The notes under the pieces are model-generated. The model worked only from the letters and a program-made list of their open reading frames with translations. It did not search any database and was not told where the DNA came from. The position numbers and the translations under genes are program-made. Below, one piece after another: positions 9,061 through 17,332 of a DNA stretch of 58,508 bases. The first letter of the stretch is position 1, and each line of letters opens with the position of its first letter. This DNA comes from Deltaproteobacteria bacterium SG8_13. Lineage in GTDB: Bacteria; Desulfobacterota; Desulfobacteria; Desulfobacterales; SG8-13. Location: assembly GCA_001303025.1 (NCBI GenBank), contig LJNK01000026.1, positions 1 through 58,508 on the forward strand, in the 5' to 3' direction.

Positions 9061-9595
9061 GTTCCCGAAACGCAGTTTGATGGGTCAAATTCCTCTGGAG
9101 GAGGAGTTTACAGGCATGAACGCGTTTCGTTCCGTTTTTTACCGCCTGCTTCATTCTGCAGCCAGGTATCTGCCCATGTTCCCCAGCTGGCGCGTATCCA
9201 TACACCGGCTTCGCGGGGTGAGTATCGGCAAAAGCGTTTTTATCGGCTCGGATGTCTTCATTGACAACACCTTTCCGGATTGCATTATTATAGAGGACTA
9301 TGTGACCATTATCTCCCGATCGTTCGTCATCGGCCACAGCTTTGTGCCCCTTCACCTCGAACGGGTTCTGTCCCGTCAAGGGCCTTCGAAACAGGGAGTT
9401 CGCTTGAGAAAGGGTTGTTACATCGGAGCCCAAAGTGTCATTTTGCCCGGCGTCACCGTTGGTCAATGCTCAGTTGTGGGAGCCGGTTCGGTCGTAACCG
9501 GCGACATCGCGGATTTTTCAATGGCCGCCGGCTCTCCGGCACGCGTAATCAAACAATTCGACCCAAAAGACATCCGCTACGACAGGCTCGTGTAG
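9044..9595 (+). CDS. Hexapeptide-repeat (left-handed beta-helix) acyltransferase
   Basis: This member of the LbH acetyltransferase family (WcaF/NodL-like) has the repeated [LIV]-G-x4 rungs: V-S-I-G-K-S-V-F-I-G-S-D-V-F-I, then C-Y-I-G-A-Q-S-V-I-L-P-G-V-T-V-G, then G-A-G-S-V-V-T-G-D. It probably O- or N-acetylates the exopolysaccharide repeat. GTG at 9044 is chosen because GGAGG at 9032-9036 lies 7 nt upstream, giving 183 residues. An ATG at 9116, itself preceded by GGAGGAGG, is an equally plausible start giving 159 residues and removing a non-conserved leader. The gene overlaps the previous one and is followed closely by the exosortase. Confidence 0.82.
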   Translation: MSRNDKFPKRSLMGQIPLEEEFTGMNAFRSVFYRLLHSAARYLPMFPSWRVSIHRLRGVSIGKSVFIGSDVFIDNTFPDCIIIEDYVTIISRSFVIGHSFVPLHLERVLSRQGPSKQGVRLRKGCYIGAQSVILPGVTVGQCSVVGAGSVVTGDIADFSMAAGSPARVIKQFDPKDIRYDRLV

Positions 9596-9598
9596 CGG

Positions 9599-11206
9599 TT
9601 GAAAACACTGCCTGCAATGGACCCGCAAACCCGTTTACATCAAACGCCCTTTTCGGTCGCGCTGCAGATTGCGATTCTGGCTGCTTCGTTGGCAGCCTTT
9701 TACCATCAGACCATCGAGGGACTGCTCCGGTTTTACCGGACGGATGGCGACTATTCCTATGTGTGGATCCTGCCCCTGGTGGTCGGATACATCATCTGGA
9801 AAAGACGAAGCGCACTGGTTCGAGCTGCGATCCGAACGAACTGGCCGGGTGGATTCTGGTTTCTGGTTTTCTTCCTGATCAGTTTATACGGTATCATCGG
9901 ATCGAGCCCGTCCGCTGTCCGCCCTGCCCTGCCGATTGTCGTCCTTGCAATCGTGTTGTTCTGCTTTGGGAGACAGGTTTTTACACTCTTGTTTTTCCCC
10001 CTGGCCCTGCTGGTTTTTATGATACCCCTTCCAACGCTTCTTCAAACCCAAATCGGTGGGCCGCTCAAATTGGTGTCAACCGGACTGGGAGTCGGATTGC
10101 TGCGAGCGGCAGGCGTCTCCGTGTTCGTAGAGGGAAACATCATTGACCTGGGTGTGACGCAGCTGCAGGTCGTCGATGCATGCAGCGGATTGCGGTACCT
10201 CCTCCCGCTGCTGGCACTGGGAGTCATATTTGCGCATTTTTTCGAGAAAACGGCGTGGAAACGCGTTTCCCTGGTTCTGGCGACGATTCCGATTGCGATT
10301 TTCGCCAATGGGATTCGGATCGGCATCACCGGATTTCTTGCACAACGCTATGGCCCGGACGCGGCCGAGGGATTTTTTCACGGTTTTTCGGGCTGGTTGA
10401 TTTTTGTCTTCGCCTTGTCCTTGATGGTGTTGCTTCACCGGTTGCTGCTTCTCGTCCCTTCAAATTCTCCCGTGCGCGGTGGCGCGTCAGGCTCGGATCC
10501 GGCGGCCGACGGTGTCGGAAAAAAGTCTTCGCATAACTGGACGGCGGTCGTCATCACCAGTGTCGTCCTTCTGGGCGGCGGTTTGTGGAGCCTTCGGATT
10601 TCCAATCTTCCGCCGCTGCAGCTTAGCAGCGGCTTATCCTCCTTTCCCCTGTCCTTCGGCGGGTGGACCGGAACAACCGAGACCCTGGATCCGAGAATCG
10701 TTGAGCTTTCGGGTGCCGAGGAGGCTTTCAACGCCGCTTATTTCACCAATGGTGGTGGCCTCGTTTCCCTGTACGTCGGATACCGCGGCTCCCCTTTCAC
10801 CGAGAGCGCCAATTTCTTCCACAGCCCGAACGTTTGCATGCCTTCATTGGGTTGGAAAACGCTTCAGATAGACAGCCACACAATCGACGGGGTACCGGTC
10901 TTCGGTCAACTGACCGTCCGAAAGATGGTCATCGAAAAAATGGGGATTCGCCAGCTCGTGTACTACTGGTTTCAGACCAACCGCCGCGTGTCTGCCGACG
11001 TCAATCTCAATCGTCTGCATTTGACCCTGCATGCCCTCGAGCGGAAAAATACCTACGATCTGTTTATCCGGCCCATCACACCGGTGGGGCCTGCCGAAGA
11101 CGCTGCGATGGCCGAAGCCCGCCTGGATCGTTTCACGCGAGCGTTGATGTCCACCCTGACCGCCTTTCTGGCCGAAAACGTTGTTGCGCCGGATGGTGTC
11201 AAATGA
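9599..11206 (+). CDS. Exosortase fused to EpsI domain (XrtD-like)
   Basis: A two-part protein of up to 535 residues. The N-terminal half is an eight-helix exosortase with the catalytic triad visible as Cys195 (V-D-A-C-S-G-L-R-Y), Arg240 (F-A-N-G-I-R-I-G) and His261 (G-F-F-H-G-F-S-G-W). The C-terminal third, from about residue 345, is a periplasmic EpsI domain (F-P-L-S-F-G-G-W-T-G, then S-P-N-V-C-M-P-S-L-G-W). Exosortases process proteins carrying a C-terminal PEP-CTERM-like tripartite signal. The fused architecture is what I associate with the VPLPA-specific XrtD class, but that subtype is inference. No substrate protein is seen in the window. The start is either TTG 9599 or ATG 9617 (six residues shorter). 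The stop overlaps the next gene. Confidence 0.9.
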   Translation: MKTLPAMDPQTRLHQTPFSVALQIAILAASLAAFYHQTIEGLLRFYRTDGDYSYVWILPLVVGYIIWKRRSALVRAAIRTNWPGGFWFLVFFLISLYGIIGSSPSAVRPALPIVVLAIVLFCFGRQVFTLLFFPLALLVFMIPLPTLLQTQIGGPLKLVSTGLGVGLLRAAGVSVFVEGNIIDLGVTQLQVVDACSGLRYLLPLLALGVIFAHFFEKTAWKRVSLVLATIPIAIFANGIRIGITGFLAQRYGPDAAEGFFHGFSGWLIFVFALSLMVLLHRLLLLVPSNSPVRGGASGSDPAADGVGKKSSHNWTAVVITSVVLLGGGLWSLRISNLPPLQLSSGLSSFPLSFGGWTGTTETLDPRIVELSGAEEAFNAAYFTNGGGLVSLYVGYRGSPFTESANFFHSPNVCMPSLGWKTLQIDSHTIDGVPVFGQLTVRKMVIEKMGIRQLVYYWFQTNRRVSADVNLNRLHLTLHALERKNTYDLFIRPITPVGPAEDAAMAEARLDRFTRALMSTLTAFLAENVVAPDGVK

Positions 11207-11823
11207 CACCCGGCTGGAGGAAATCGATTCGGGCGCTGGCGGTGCTGTCCGTATGTGCCGTCGCGGTGTTCCTGGTGTTCGGAGAGCGCTTCTTGCGACT
11301 TCGCACCGATCGAAAAGACGGCCGTACGGATGCGGTCATAGCGCTGGCCGGAGCACCTGCGGAAGACCAGCGGAGAATCAATGCGGCCATCGAGTTGTGG
11401 CGCCAGAAAAAGGCAACCTACCTGATACTGCCCATACGACACCCGGCTTTTTCGTGGTCCTGGGCGGTGAGAAACTACAACCTGCCATCCCACATACCCG
11501 AGCACCGGATACTCATCGGCCGATCCGGAAAGAGCGGAGAGGCAGCATTGGAGCGCTATGGGGGAACCTTTGCCGAGGCGCAAAAAACCGTGGAGTTCAT
11601 GCACCTTCACGGCCTGCAATCCGCTGTGGTGGTCAGTTCCGGATATCACATGCGACGGGTGGCGCTGGCTTTTGCAAATAACGGAAAAACCACCGGCCTG
11701 AAATTTTCCTACCATCCTGTCGGCACGTCCGACCCGATGTGGTGGACCAGCCGGCGCAAATTGCGACGGATACTGCGCGAGTACCAGAAACTGATCGTTG
11801 CCTTTTTCCTTTATCCCTCCTGA
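11203..11823 (+). CDS. YdcF/DUF218-like envelope protein
   Basis: A 206-residue protein with one N-terminal transmembrane helix (about residues 9-27) followed by a DUF218 (YdcF/SanA) fold: D-A-V-I-A-L-A-G-A, then S-A-V-V-V-S-S-G-Y-H-M-R-R. Members have been linked to envelope integrity and polysaccharide metabolism, but the reaction is not established. The ATG at 11203 overlaps the exosortase stop in an ATGA arrangement, so the two are probably co-translated. It is the last gene before the 450-bp regulatory gap. DUF218 genes are frequent companions of exosortase/EPS loci. Confidence 0.8.
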   Translation: MTPGWRKSIRALAVLSVCAVAVFLVFGERFLRLRTDRKDGRTDAVIALAGAPAEDQRRINAAIELWRQKKATYLILPIRHPAFSWSWAVRNYNLPSHIPEHRILIGRSGKSGEAALERYGGTFAEAQKTVEFMHLHGLQSAVVVSSGYHMRRVALAFANNGKTTGLKFSYHPVGTSDPMWWTSRRKLRRILREYQKLIVAFFLYPS

Positions 11824-12004
11824 CCGCCTGCCTGTTGCCGAATTTCGTCTGCCTGGCAGTGAACTCGAACCGGTGCGGACGACCGGGACGTGTTCGGGAG
11901 TTACAGTCTGTATTACTTTTTGTACACATTTTGCTGAAAAAAAGGCCGTAAAAAACCCGCAATACTTTCCTTCCTCCTCCCGCCCCGCCGTGCTGTTAGA
12001 GAAA

Positions 12005-12014
12005 TTTGCGCAAA
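12005..12014. promoter_or_regulatory. Distal palindrome, candidate activator site
   Basis: A perfect 10-bp palindrome TTTGCGCAAA. It shares the TTGCGCAA core with a second site at 12150-12163 and lies about 190 bp upstream of the inferred sigma-54 transcription start, a distance usual for enhancer-binding proteins. Binding is inferred, not shown. Confidence 0.45.
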
Positions 12015-12149
12015 ATACCCCAACAAAATATGAAATTATGATGAATTAAGCACAACATTTTTTGGATTAACGCCTGTTTGACCACAAAAATTGTTGTTTT
12101 TTACCCGCACCTGTCCGGACATGAACTTTTTGAGCCCATTATATGCCTG

Positions 12150-12163
12150 ATATTGCGCAATAT
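12150..12163. promoter_or_regulatory. Proximal palindrome, candidate activator site
   Basis: A perfect 14-bp palindrome ATATTGCGCAATAT centred about 50 bp upstream of the inferred start of transcription. It repeats the TTGCGCAA core of the distal site. A dimeric regulator such as a PrsR-like sigma-54 activator would be the obvious candidate, but none is encoded in the window. Confidence 0.5.
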
Positions 12164-12180
12164 TCTAATTTCGGCCCAAA

Positions 12181-12196
12181 TGGTACGGTATTTGCA
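12181..12196 (+). promoter_or_regulatory. Sigma-54 promoter of the second EPS operon
   Basis: The sequence TGGTACGGTATTTGCA matches the -24/-12 consensus TGGCACGNNNNTTGCA at all but one fixed position. It has the invariant GG and GC exactly ten bases apart. Transcription would start near 12207, about 60 bp before the chosen start of the WecA-like gene. This also rules out the longer in-frame start at 12143. Confidence 0.75.
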
Positions 12197-12274
12197 ATCT
12201 ATTACGGTGGTAGCTCGATTCGACCGCGGTCGTCGAAATGCATCGATAACTTTTTCGATTTTGTGAATGATTCC

Positions 12275-13912
12275 ATGGTTCTGCTAACCACATTGCTGCT
12301 TTCTCTGTTCATCACCCTGGTGATGATTCCCATACTGAAAAACTATGCGGTGCGGCTTCATACCGTCGATATCCCCAACGGCCGTTCGATACACACCTTC
12401 CCGAAACCGAAAATCGGCGGCATCGCCATGGCCCTGGGAATGATCATACCGGTCCTGTTGTGGTCGCCGAGGGGCGATTTCACCAGTGCCCTGCTGGTCG
12501 GGGGGGCCCTGATCGCCCTCTTCGGTTTTATCGACGATCAACGGGATCTGAACTATAAAACCAAATTCATCGGACAGATATGCGCCGCATTGATCGTTAT
12601 TTTACACGGCGGCGTGGTGATTCGGTCGCTGGGCGGCATCCTGCCCGACGGCACATTGCTGCCTTCCTGGCTGGCCGTGCCGCTGACCGTTCTGGTGATC
12701 GTCGGGGTCACCAACGCCATCAACCTGTCCGATGGACTCGACGGTCTGGCCGGCGGGATCTCCCTGCTCTGCTTCAGCTGTATCGGCATCATCGCCTATC
12801 AGGCCGGCAACTACACCATCGCAACGATCGCCGTGGCCGTGGTGGGTGCCATTTTCGCCTTTTTGCGGTTTAACACCTATCCGGCGGTGATTTTCATGGG
12901 CGATGCCGGAAGCATGCTGCTTGGATTCCTGGCCGTGACCCTGTCCCTGGGTCTGTCCCAGGGGCACTCACCGGTAAGCCCCCTATTCCCCTTGATATTG
13001 CTGGGTTTTCCGATTCTCGACACGCTGCGGGTGATGGTGGAGCGGATTGCGTCCGGACATTCCCCCTTCGTCGCCGACAACAACCATTTTCATCACAAGC
13101 TGATTCAGCAAGGGGTTCCCCACTCCAAGGCGGTGGTGACCATCTACCTGCTGCAGGCGCTGCTGGTGATTTGTGCGTTCGTATTTCGGTTCCATTCCGA
13201 ATGGTTTCTCCTTTCATTGTATCTTGCTTTCTGCAGTGGGGTGATGTCCTGGTTTGTTTTCACGACCAAAAGCGCCGGCAAACACCACCATCCCAACCCG
13301 ATCGAGCTTTTTATCCGGCACAACTGGCAGGTGATCCGGGAAAAGAGCATCATTATCAAGATGGCCTACTGGGCGGTTCTGATTTGCCTGCCGGCGACCC
13401 TTCATTTCACCGCCCTGCTGCCCGAACGCATTCCGGCCCCTTTTCCGACCATCTCGCTGTGCCTGGCGAGCTTTCTGTTTTTGATCATGCTGTTTCGACC
13501 CGCATGGCTGCAGTTCAGCCTGCGGGTTTCGTTTTATTTTCTCATTTTGTTTCTGGTGTACCAGTGCCAGGTCGGGATGGTGCCCTGGCTGGCGTACAAA
13601 TATGAACGGCTATACAACCTCAACTTCCTGTTTCTGGTCGGCGCCGTCATCATCATGCTCAAATTCACCCGGCGGCAAAACGGCTTTCGCACAACCCCCA
13701 CCGATTTTCTGATACTTTTCATCGCCCTGATCGTGCCGAATCTTCCCGATGCCCACATCCAGAGCTACCGCATGGGCTTGTTTGCCGCCAAGCTGATCGC
13801 CCTGCTGTTCAGCTTCGAGGTGCTGCTCGGTGAGCTCCGCGGTGAATTGAACGGACTTTCACTGCATGCCGTTGCAGCCTTGATGATCGTGTTCGTCCGC
13901 GGCCTTGTGTGA
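12275..13912 (+). CDS. WecA/TagO-like undecaprenyl-phosphate sugar-1-phosphate transferase with extra C-terminal membrane domain
   Basis: It initiates lipid-linked glycan assembly by moving a sugar-1-phosphate from a UDP-sugar to undecaprenyl phosphate. The N-terminal 330 residues are a classic polyprenyl-phosphate GlcNAc-1-P transferase: G-F-I-D-D-Q-R-D-L, N-A-I-N-L-S-D-G-L-D-G-L-A-G-G, M-G-D-A-G-S-M-L-L-G-F and the H-F-H-H-K-L loop. A further roughly 210 residues with five or more hydrophobic helices follow, which plain WecA lacks. The start is placed at ATG 12275 (GTG 12263 is possible); upstream ATGs lie before the sigma-54 start site. It heads the second EPS operon. The sugar substrate is unknown. 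Confidence 0.85.
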   Translation: MVLLTTLLLSLFITLVMIPILKNYAVRLHTVDIPNGRSIHTFPKPKIGGIAMALGMIIPVLLWSPRGDFTSALLVGGALIALFGFIDDQRDLNYKTKFIGQICAALIVILHGGVVIRSLGGILPDGTLLPSWLAVPLTVLVIVGVTNAINLSDGLDGLAGGISLLCFSCIGIIAYQAGNYTIATIAVAVVGAIFAFLRFNTYPAVIFMGDAGSMLLGFLAVTLSLGLSQGHSPVSPLFPLILLGFPILDTLRVMVERIASGHSPFVADNNHFHHKLIQQGVPHSKAVVTIYLLQALLVICAFVFRFHSEWFLLSLYLAFCSGVMSWFVFTTKSAGKHHHPNPIELFIRHNWQVIREKSIIIKMAYWAVLICLPATLHFTALLPERIPAPFPTISLCLASFLFLIMLFRPAWLQFSLRVSFYFLILFLVYQCQVGMVPWLAYKYERLYNLNFLFLVGAVIIMLKFTRRQNGFRTTPTDFLILFIALIVPNLPDAHIQSYRMGLFAAKLIALLFSFEVLLGELRGELNGLSLHAVAALMIVFVRGLV

Positions 13913-13923
13913 GGCATCCATTC

Positions 13924-13952
13924 TTGAAGATTCTTGGTTTTTCCCTTATAAT
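13924..13952 (+). promoter_or_regulatory. Sigma-70 promoter before the TPR lipoprotein gene
   Basis: TTGAAG (13924-13929), 17-bp spacer, then a perfect TATAAT (13947-13952). It would start transcription near 13959, about 135 nt before the chosen start codon, giving the export genes an expression route independent of the sigma-54 promoter. Confidence 0.6.
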
Positions 13953-14093
13953 AGCCTGATAACTTCCATGCGTTGTGTCCGAATACCTGTTCTTCCCAAC
14001 CAGGCACAAGCCGATATGGATCCAGCAGGACCATCGAGGCCCGCCTGGTCGCAAAGAATGCACTCAAATGCTGAGTCACGGCAATTCCTTCCA

Positions 14094-16523
14094 ATGAGGA
14101 AAAAAAAGCCAAACAGCTTGCAGCAACTATACCGCAACGGCCTTCTGCTGCTTTTTATCTTCATGGCCCCGGCGCTGATTGCCGGATGCTACGGACCGGA
14201 GGAGAAAAAGCGCCGCTTTTTTGCAAAAGGAGAGGCCCTCCAGGCGGCCGGCGACACCGTTAAAGCCCGCCTGGAATACAAAAATGCGCTGCAGATCGAT
14301 CCGAACTTCCATCAGGCCTATTATGCGCTCGGTGAAATCGCCTTTGACGACCGTAAATACAAAGAGGCATACAAATACCTGGCCAAAGCTGTGCAGATCC
14401 ATCCCGACCACCTGCCCTCTCAGGTTATGTTGGGAAAGCTCTTCCTCATCGGCAAAGCCGTTGATCGGGCAAGAGAGAAAGCCGAATGGGTCCTTCACCG
14501 TCAACCGGACCACCCGGATGCCCTGCTGCTGAACGCGGCCGTGCAGCTGGCCGAAAAAGATGATGAAAACGCCCGCCTTCAGCTGGAAAACATCCGGATG
14601 AGGGGGATCATCGAGCCGGATCTGTATGTGATGCTGGCCTCGATCCACACCCGGAGAAACGACTATGAGGCCGCTGCTGCGGTAGTCCTGGAAGGCATCG
14701 CCGCTAATCCCGGTTCATCACGGCTGCTCACCCTGCTGGCAAGGATCTATGATCTCGAAAATCGATCCGAAATTGCCGTCGAAACCATCCGTAAAGTGAT
14801 TCGCATCGAGCCGCAGGAATCGAGCCACCGGGTGAACCTGGCAGATTTGCTGTGGAAAGCCGGCCGTCGGGATGAAGCGCGCAGGGAGCTAACCGAGCTG
14901 GCAGCCTACGATCCGGTCGAAGTGGACAACGTGGTTCGGGTGGCGCATTTTTTTATATCCAAAAACCAGCTGGCCGATGCCGAGACAGTGCTCAAGAACG
15001 GTATCCGGAAAGTGCCTAAGAGCTTCAAGCTGCGGTTGCAGCTCAGCGAGCTCTATTTGAACACCGGCCGTCCGGAAGCCGCCATCGGTTTGCTGGACGA
15101 CAGCCTGCGGATCGAAAAAGACCCTGCAGACCCCGGCGTGCTGCAGACCAAAATTGCCCTTGCCAAGCTCTATCTGCTCCAAAACGATCTCGACTCCGCA
15201 ATCAAATATGTCAACGAGGTGCTTGCCGAAGCACCGAACAATATCGACGGTCACTATATTCGCGGTGGCATCAACCTGCTCAAAGGGGAAGGGATCAACG
15301 CGGTCTCCGAGTTTCGAACCGTCATCAACGAAAAACCGGAATTTCTGGACGGCTACCTGCGGTTGAGCGAGGCGCACCTGTTGAACCGGGAATTCGAACT
15401 GGCCGCCGACACCCTGCAAAATGCCCTGGCCATCGACGATAAGTCAACCGACGTCCTGATCGCGCTGGCAAGTGTCTATGCCGCAAAAAAAGATCTGGAT
15501 TCCGCCTTGCTTCAGCTCGACAAGGTGCTGGATTTTTCTCCGGACCACTATCCGGCCCTGTCGCTGCGCGCTGATCTTCTGGCCTTCCAAAGACGATTTG
15601 AAATGGCCTCCCGGACGTATCGCCGCATGATCGAGATCCAGCCGCACAACCCGAGAGCATACTACCGCCTGGGGCAGATGCAGATGAAGCGTCAACAAGA
15701 CCGTGAAGCATTGTCGACGTTTACGGCCGGTTATCGACAAAATCCCGCCGCATCCGGCCTGCTTTCGGCGCTGGTGCAGTTAAACATCCGGCGGGGGGCC
15801 GTTGATGAGGCCCTGGCCCTGTGCCGCCGACACCTTGTAGATCGACCGGAGGATGCGGTCGGTTATTACCTGCTCGGTGAAGCCCAATCTGCGGCGGGAG
15901 ATCTGGCTGCAGCCGAAACCTCCTATCAAAAAGCCATCGACCGCAAATCGGAGTGGCAGCCGCCGCATACCGCACTCGCCAGGCTTTATATCCGGCGGAA
16001 TGAACGCGATCTGGCCCTGGCAAGGATCGGAAGGGCGCTGGAGATCAATCCGGACAACCCGTCGGCCTACCTGTCCCTTGCCTATCTATACCAGTTGAGC
16101 GGAGATTATCACAAAGCCATACAGACATATGAAAAAGCGCTGGCGGTAAAGCCGAACCTGTGGCCGGCAGCCAACAATGTCGCCTACCTGCTAAGTGAAT
16201 ACGATGGGTCCCAGTCCGCTCTGCTGCGAGCCCTGAACTACATCCAAATTGCTCAGAGCGCGGCACCGGAAGATCCAGCGGTACTCGACACCCAGGGATG
16301 GATATACCACAAGCTGGGCTACTCCCTGCGGGCCCTCGGTCTGATCGAAAAGGCGCTTCAGAAAGATCCCGAAAATCCGATTTTCAATGCTCATGCCGGT
16401 ATGATCTACTACCGCACCGGGTATCGCGTGGAAGCAAAAGAAAAACTGCAGAAGGCACTGGAAAGCGATGATCGGTTTCCGGGGCGGGAAGAAGTCGAAA
16501 AACTGGTTCAGGAATTCGGATGA
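14094..16523 (+). CDS. TPR-repeat lipoprotein of EPS/exosortase loci (PrsT-like)
   Basis: A protein of about 809 residues. The start at 14094 gives an M-R-K-K-K signal peptide with the lipobox L-I-A-G-C, so it should be a membrane-anchored lipoprotein. Nearly all of the rest is tandem 34-residue tetratricopeptide repeats (for example A-Y-Y-A-L-G-E-I-A-F-D-D-R-K-Y-K-E-A), at least 18 by eye. Length, lipobox and context match the PEP-CTERM-system TPR lipoprotein called PrsT. It probably scaffolds the envelope-spanning export apparatus. The last bases overlap an early in-frame ATG of the wza-like gene. An ATG at 14058 is possible but would push the signal peptide inward. Confidence 0.85.
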   Translation: MRKKKPNSLQQLYRNGLLLLFIFMAPALIAGCYGPEEKKRRFFAKGEALQAAGDTVKARLEYKNALQIDPNFHQAYYALGEIAFDDRKYKEAYKYLAKAVQIHPDHLPSQVMLGKLFLIGKAVDRAREKAEWVLHRQPDHPDALLLNAAVQLAEKDDENARLQLENIRMRGIIEPDLYVMLASIHTRRNDYEAAAAVVLEGIAANPGSSRLLTLLARIYDLENRSEIAVETIRKVIRIEPQESSHRVNLADLLWKAGRRDEARRELTELAAYDPVEVDNVVRVAHFFISKNQLADAETVLKNGIRKVPKSFKLRLQLSELYLNTGRPEAAIGLLDDSLRIEKDPADPGVLQTKIALAKLYLLQNDLDSAIKYVNEVLAEAPNNIDGHYIRGGINLLKGEGINAVSEFRTVINEKPEFLDGYLRLSEAHLLNREFELAADTLQNALAIDDKSTDVLIALASVYAAKKDLDSALLQLDKVLDFSPDHYPALSLRADLLAFQRRFEMASRTYRRMIEIQPHNPRAYYRLGQMQMKRQQDREALSTFTAGYRQNPAASGLLSALVQLNIRRGAVDEALALCRRHLVDRPEDAVGYYLLGEAQSAAGDLAAAETSYQKAIDRKSEWQPPHTALARLYIRRNERDLALARIGRALEINPDNPSAYLSLAYLYQLSGDYHKAIQTYEKALAVKPNLWPAANNVAYLLSEYDGSQSALLRALNYIQIAQSAAPEDPAVLDTQGWIYHKLGYSLRALGLIEKALQKDPENPIFNAHAGMIYYRTGYRVEAKEKLQKALESDDRFPGREEVEKLVQEFG

Positions 16524-16543
16524 TCCGAGCAGTGGAGAAGAAA

Positions 16544-17164
16544 ATGAGTCGACACAACGTTACCGCCGTATGCTGGGTTCTGGCGATTTTGTGGATTCAC
16601 ACCGCCGGCATCCCCCACGCCGTGCGTGCGGCAGAAAACCCGACACCTCAGCCTTCCGTGACCCCTGGCGGACTGCCGTCCGATGATTATATCATCGGCA
16701 GCGGCGACATTCTGGAAATATCCGTATGGAAAGAACCCGATCTGGCCAAACTGGTGACGGTACTGCCGGACGGGAAAATCACTTTTCCTCTGATCGGGCA
16801 GATCATTGCGGAAGGCGCAACCCTCGGCCAGTTAAAGGCCCATATCGAACAGAAAATCGTGCGTTTTGTCCCCGATCCCAACCTGACCGTGGCCGTTCAC
16901 GAAATCAAAAGTCTGTATGTCTACGTTGTCGGCAAGGTGTACAATGCCGGCCGTTTCGAGTTGAACACGAACGTCGACGTTCTGCAGGCCCTGGCGATGG
17001 CGGGAGGGCTGAATCCTTTTGCAAAAAAATCGAAGATCAAAATCTTTCGCAAACGAAAGGATGGCACGCTCCAGTTCGATTTTGACTACGATCGGGTGTC
17101 GGAAGGGAAAAACCTGGAGCAAAACATCACCTTGCAGCGCGGTGACGTCATTGTGGTGCCCTGA
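16544..17164 (+). CDS. wza: Polysaccharide export outer-membrane protein, Wza/EpsA family
   Basis: About 206 residues: a signal peptide (roughly residues 1-30, ending V-R-A-A-E), then the polysaccharide export domain (Y-I-I-G-S-G-D-I-L-E-I-S-V-W-K-E-P-D-L). A SLBB-like domain follows (V-Y-V-V-G-K-V-Y-N-A-G-R-F) and the C-terminus is G-D-V-I-V-V-P. It forms or primes the outer-membrane export channel. ATG 16544 has GGAGAAG five bases upstream and is preferred over ATG 16520, which overlaps the TPR gene stop. There is no lipobox cysteine, unlike E. coli Wza. It is short, like the single-SLBB versions in exosortase loci. Confidence 0.88.
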   Translation: MSRHNVTAVCWVLAILWIHTAGIPHAVRAAENPTPQPSVTPGGLPSDDYIIGSGDILEISVWKEPDLAKLVTVLPDGKITFPLIGQIIAEGATLGQLKAHIEQKIVRFVPDPNLTVAVHEIKSLYVYVVGKVYNAGRFELNTNVDVLQALAMAGGLNPFAKKSKIKIFRKRKDGTLQFDFDYDRVSEGKNLEQNITLQRGDVIVVP

Positions 17165-17258
17165 CCCTCTCGATTAATGCATCACAAGCAACCACGAGGC
17201 AATGCGCCGACACGGCTGATACGCAACGCGTCTGATCAAGGGGGGTGTTGTGATTCAT

Positions 17259-17274
17259 TTTCAGCTGGTATAAT
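17259..17274 (+). promoter_or_regulatory. Extended -10 promoter before the chain-length gene
   Basis: TGG followed directly by TATAAT (17269-17274) gives an extended -10 element. The best upstream match to a -35 box (TTGTGA near 17248) is only 15 bases away. The 168-bp gap between the wza-like gene and the chain-length gene supports a separate promoter. Confidence 0.5.
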
Positions 17275-17332
17275 ATTGGTTGGGTTTTGCGACCCTTGCA
17301 GACATAATCTTCAATGGCAGTGAGGCAGACGA

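Larger units (their letters stand above)
11824..12274 (+). promoter_or_regulatory. Regulatory spacer between the two EPS transcription units
   Basis: An unusually long (about 450 bp), relatively AT-rich gap. It contains no convincing gene. Inside it are two palindromes sharing the core TTGCGCAA (12005-12014 and 12150-12163), a third palindrome TGTCCGGACA (about 12112-12121), and a sigma-54 promoter at 12181-12196. I see no factor-independent terminator for the upstream operon. Confidence 0.6.
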
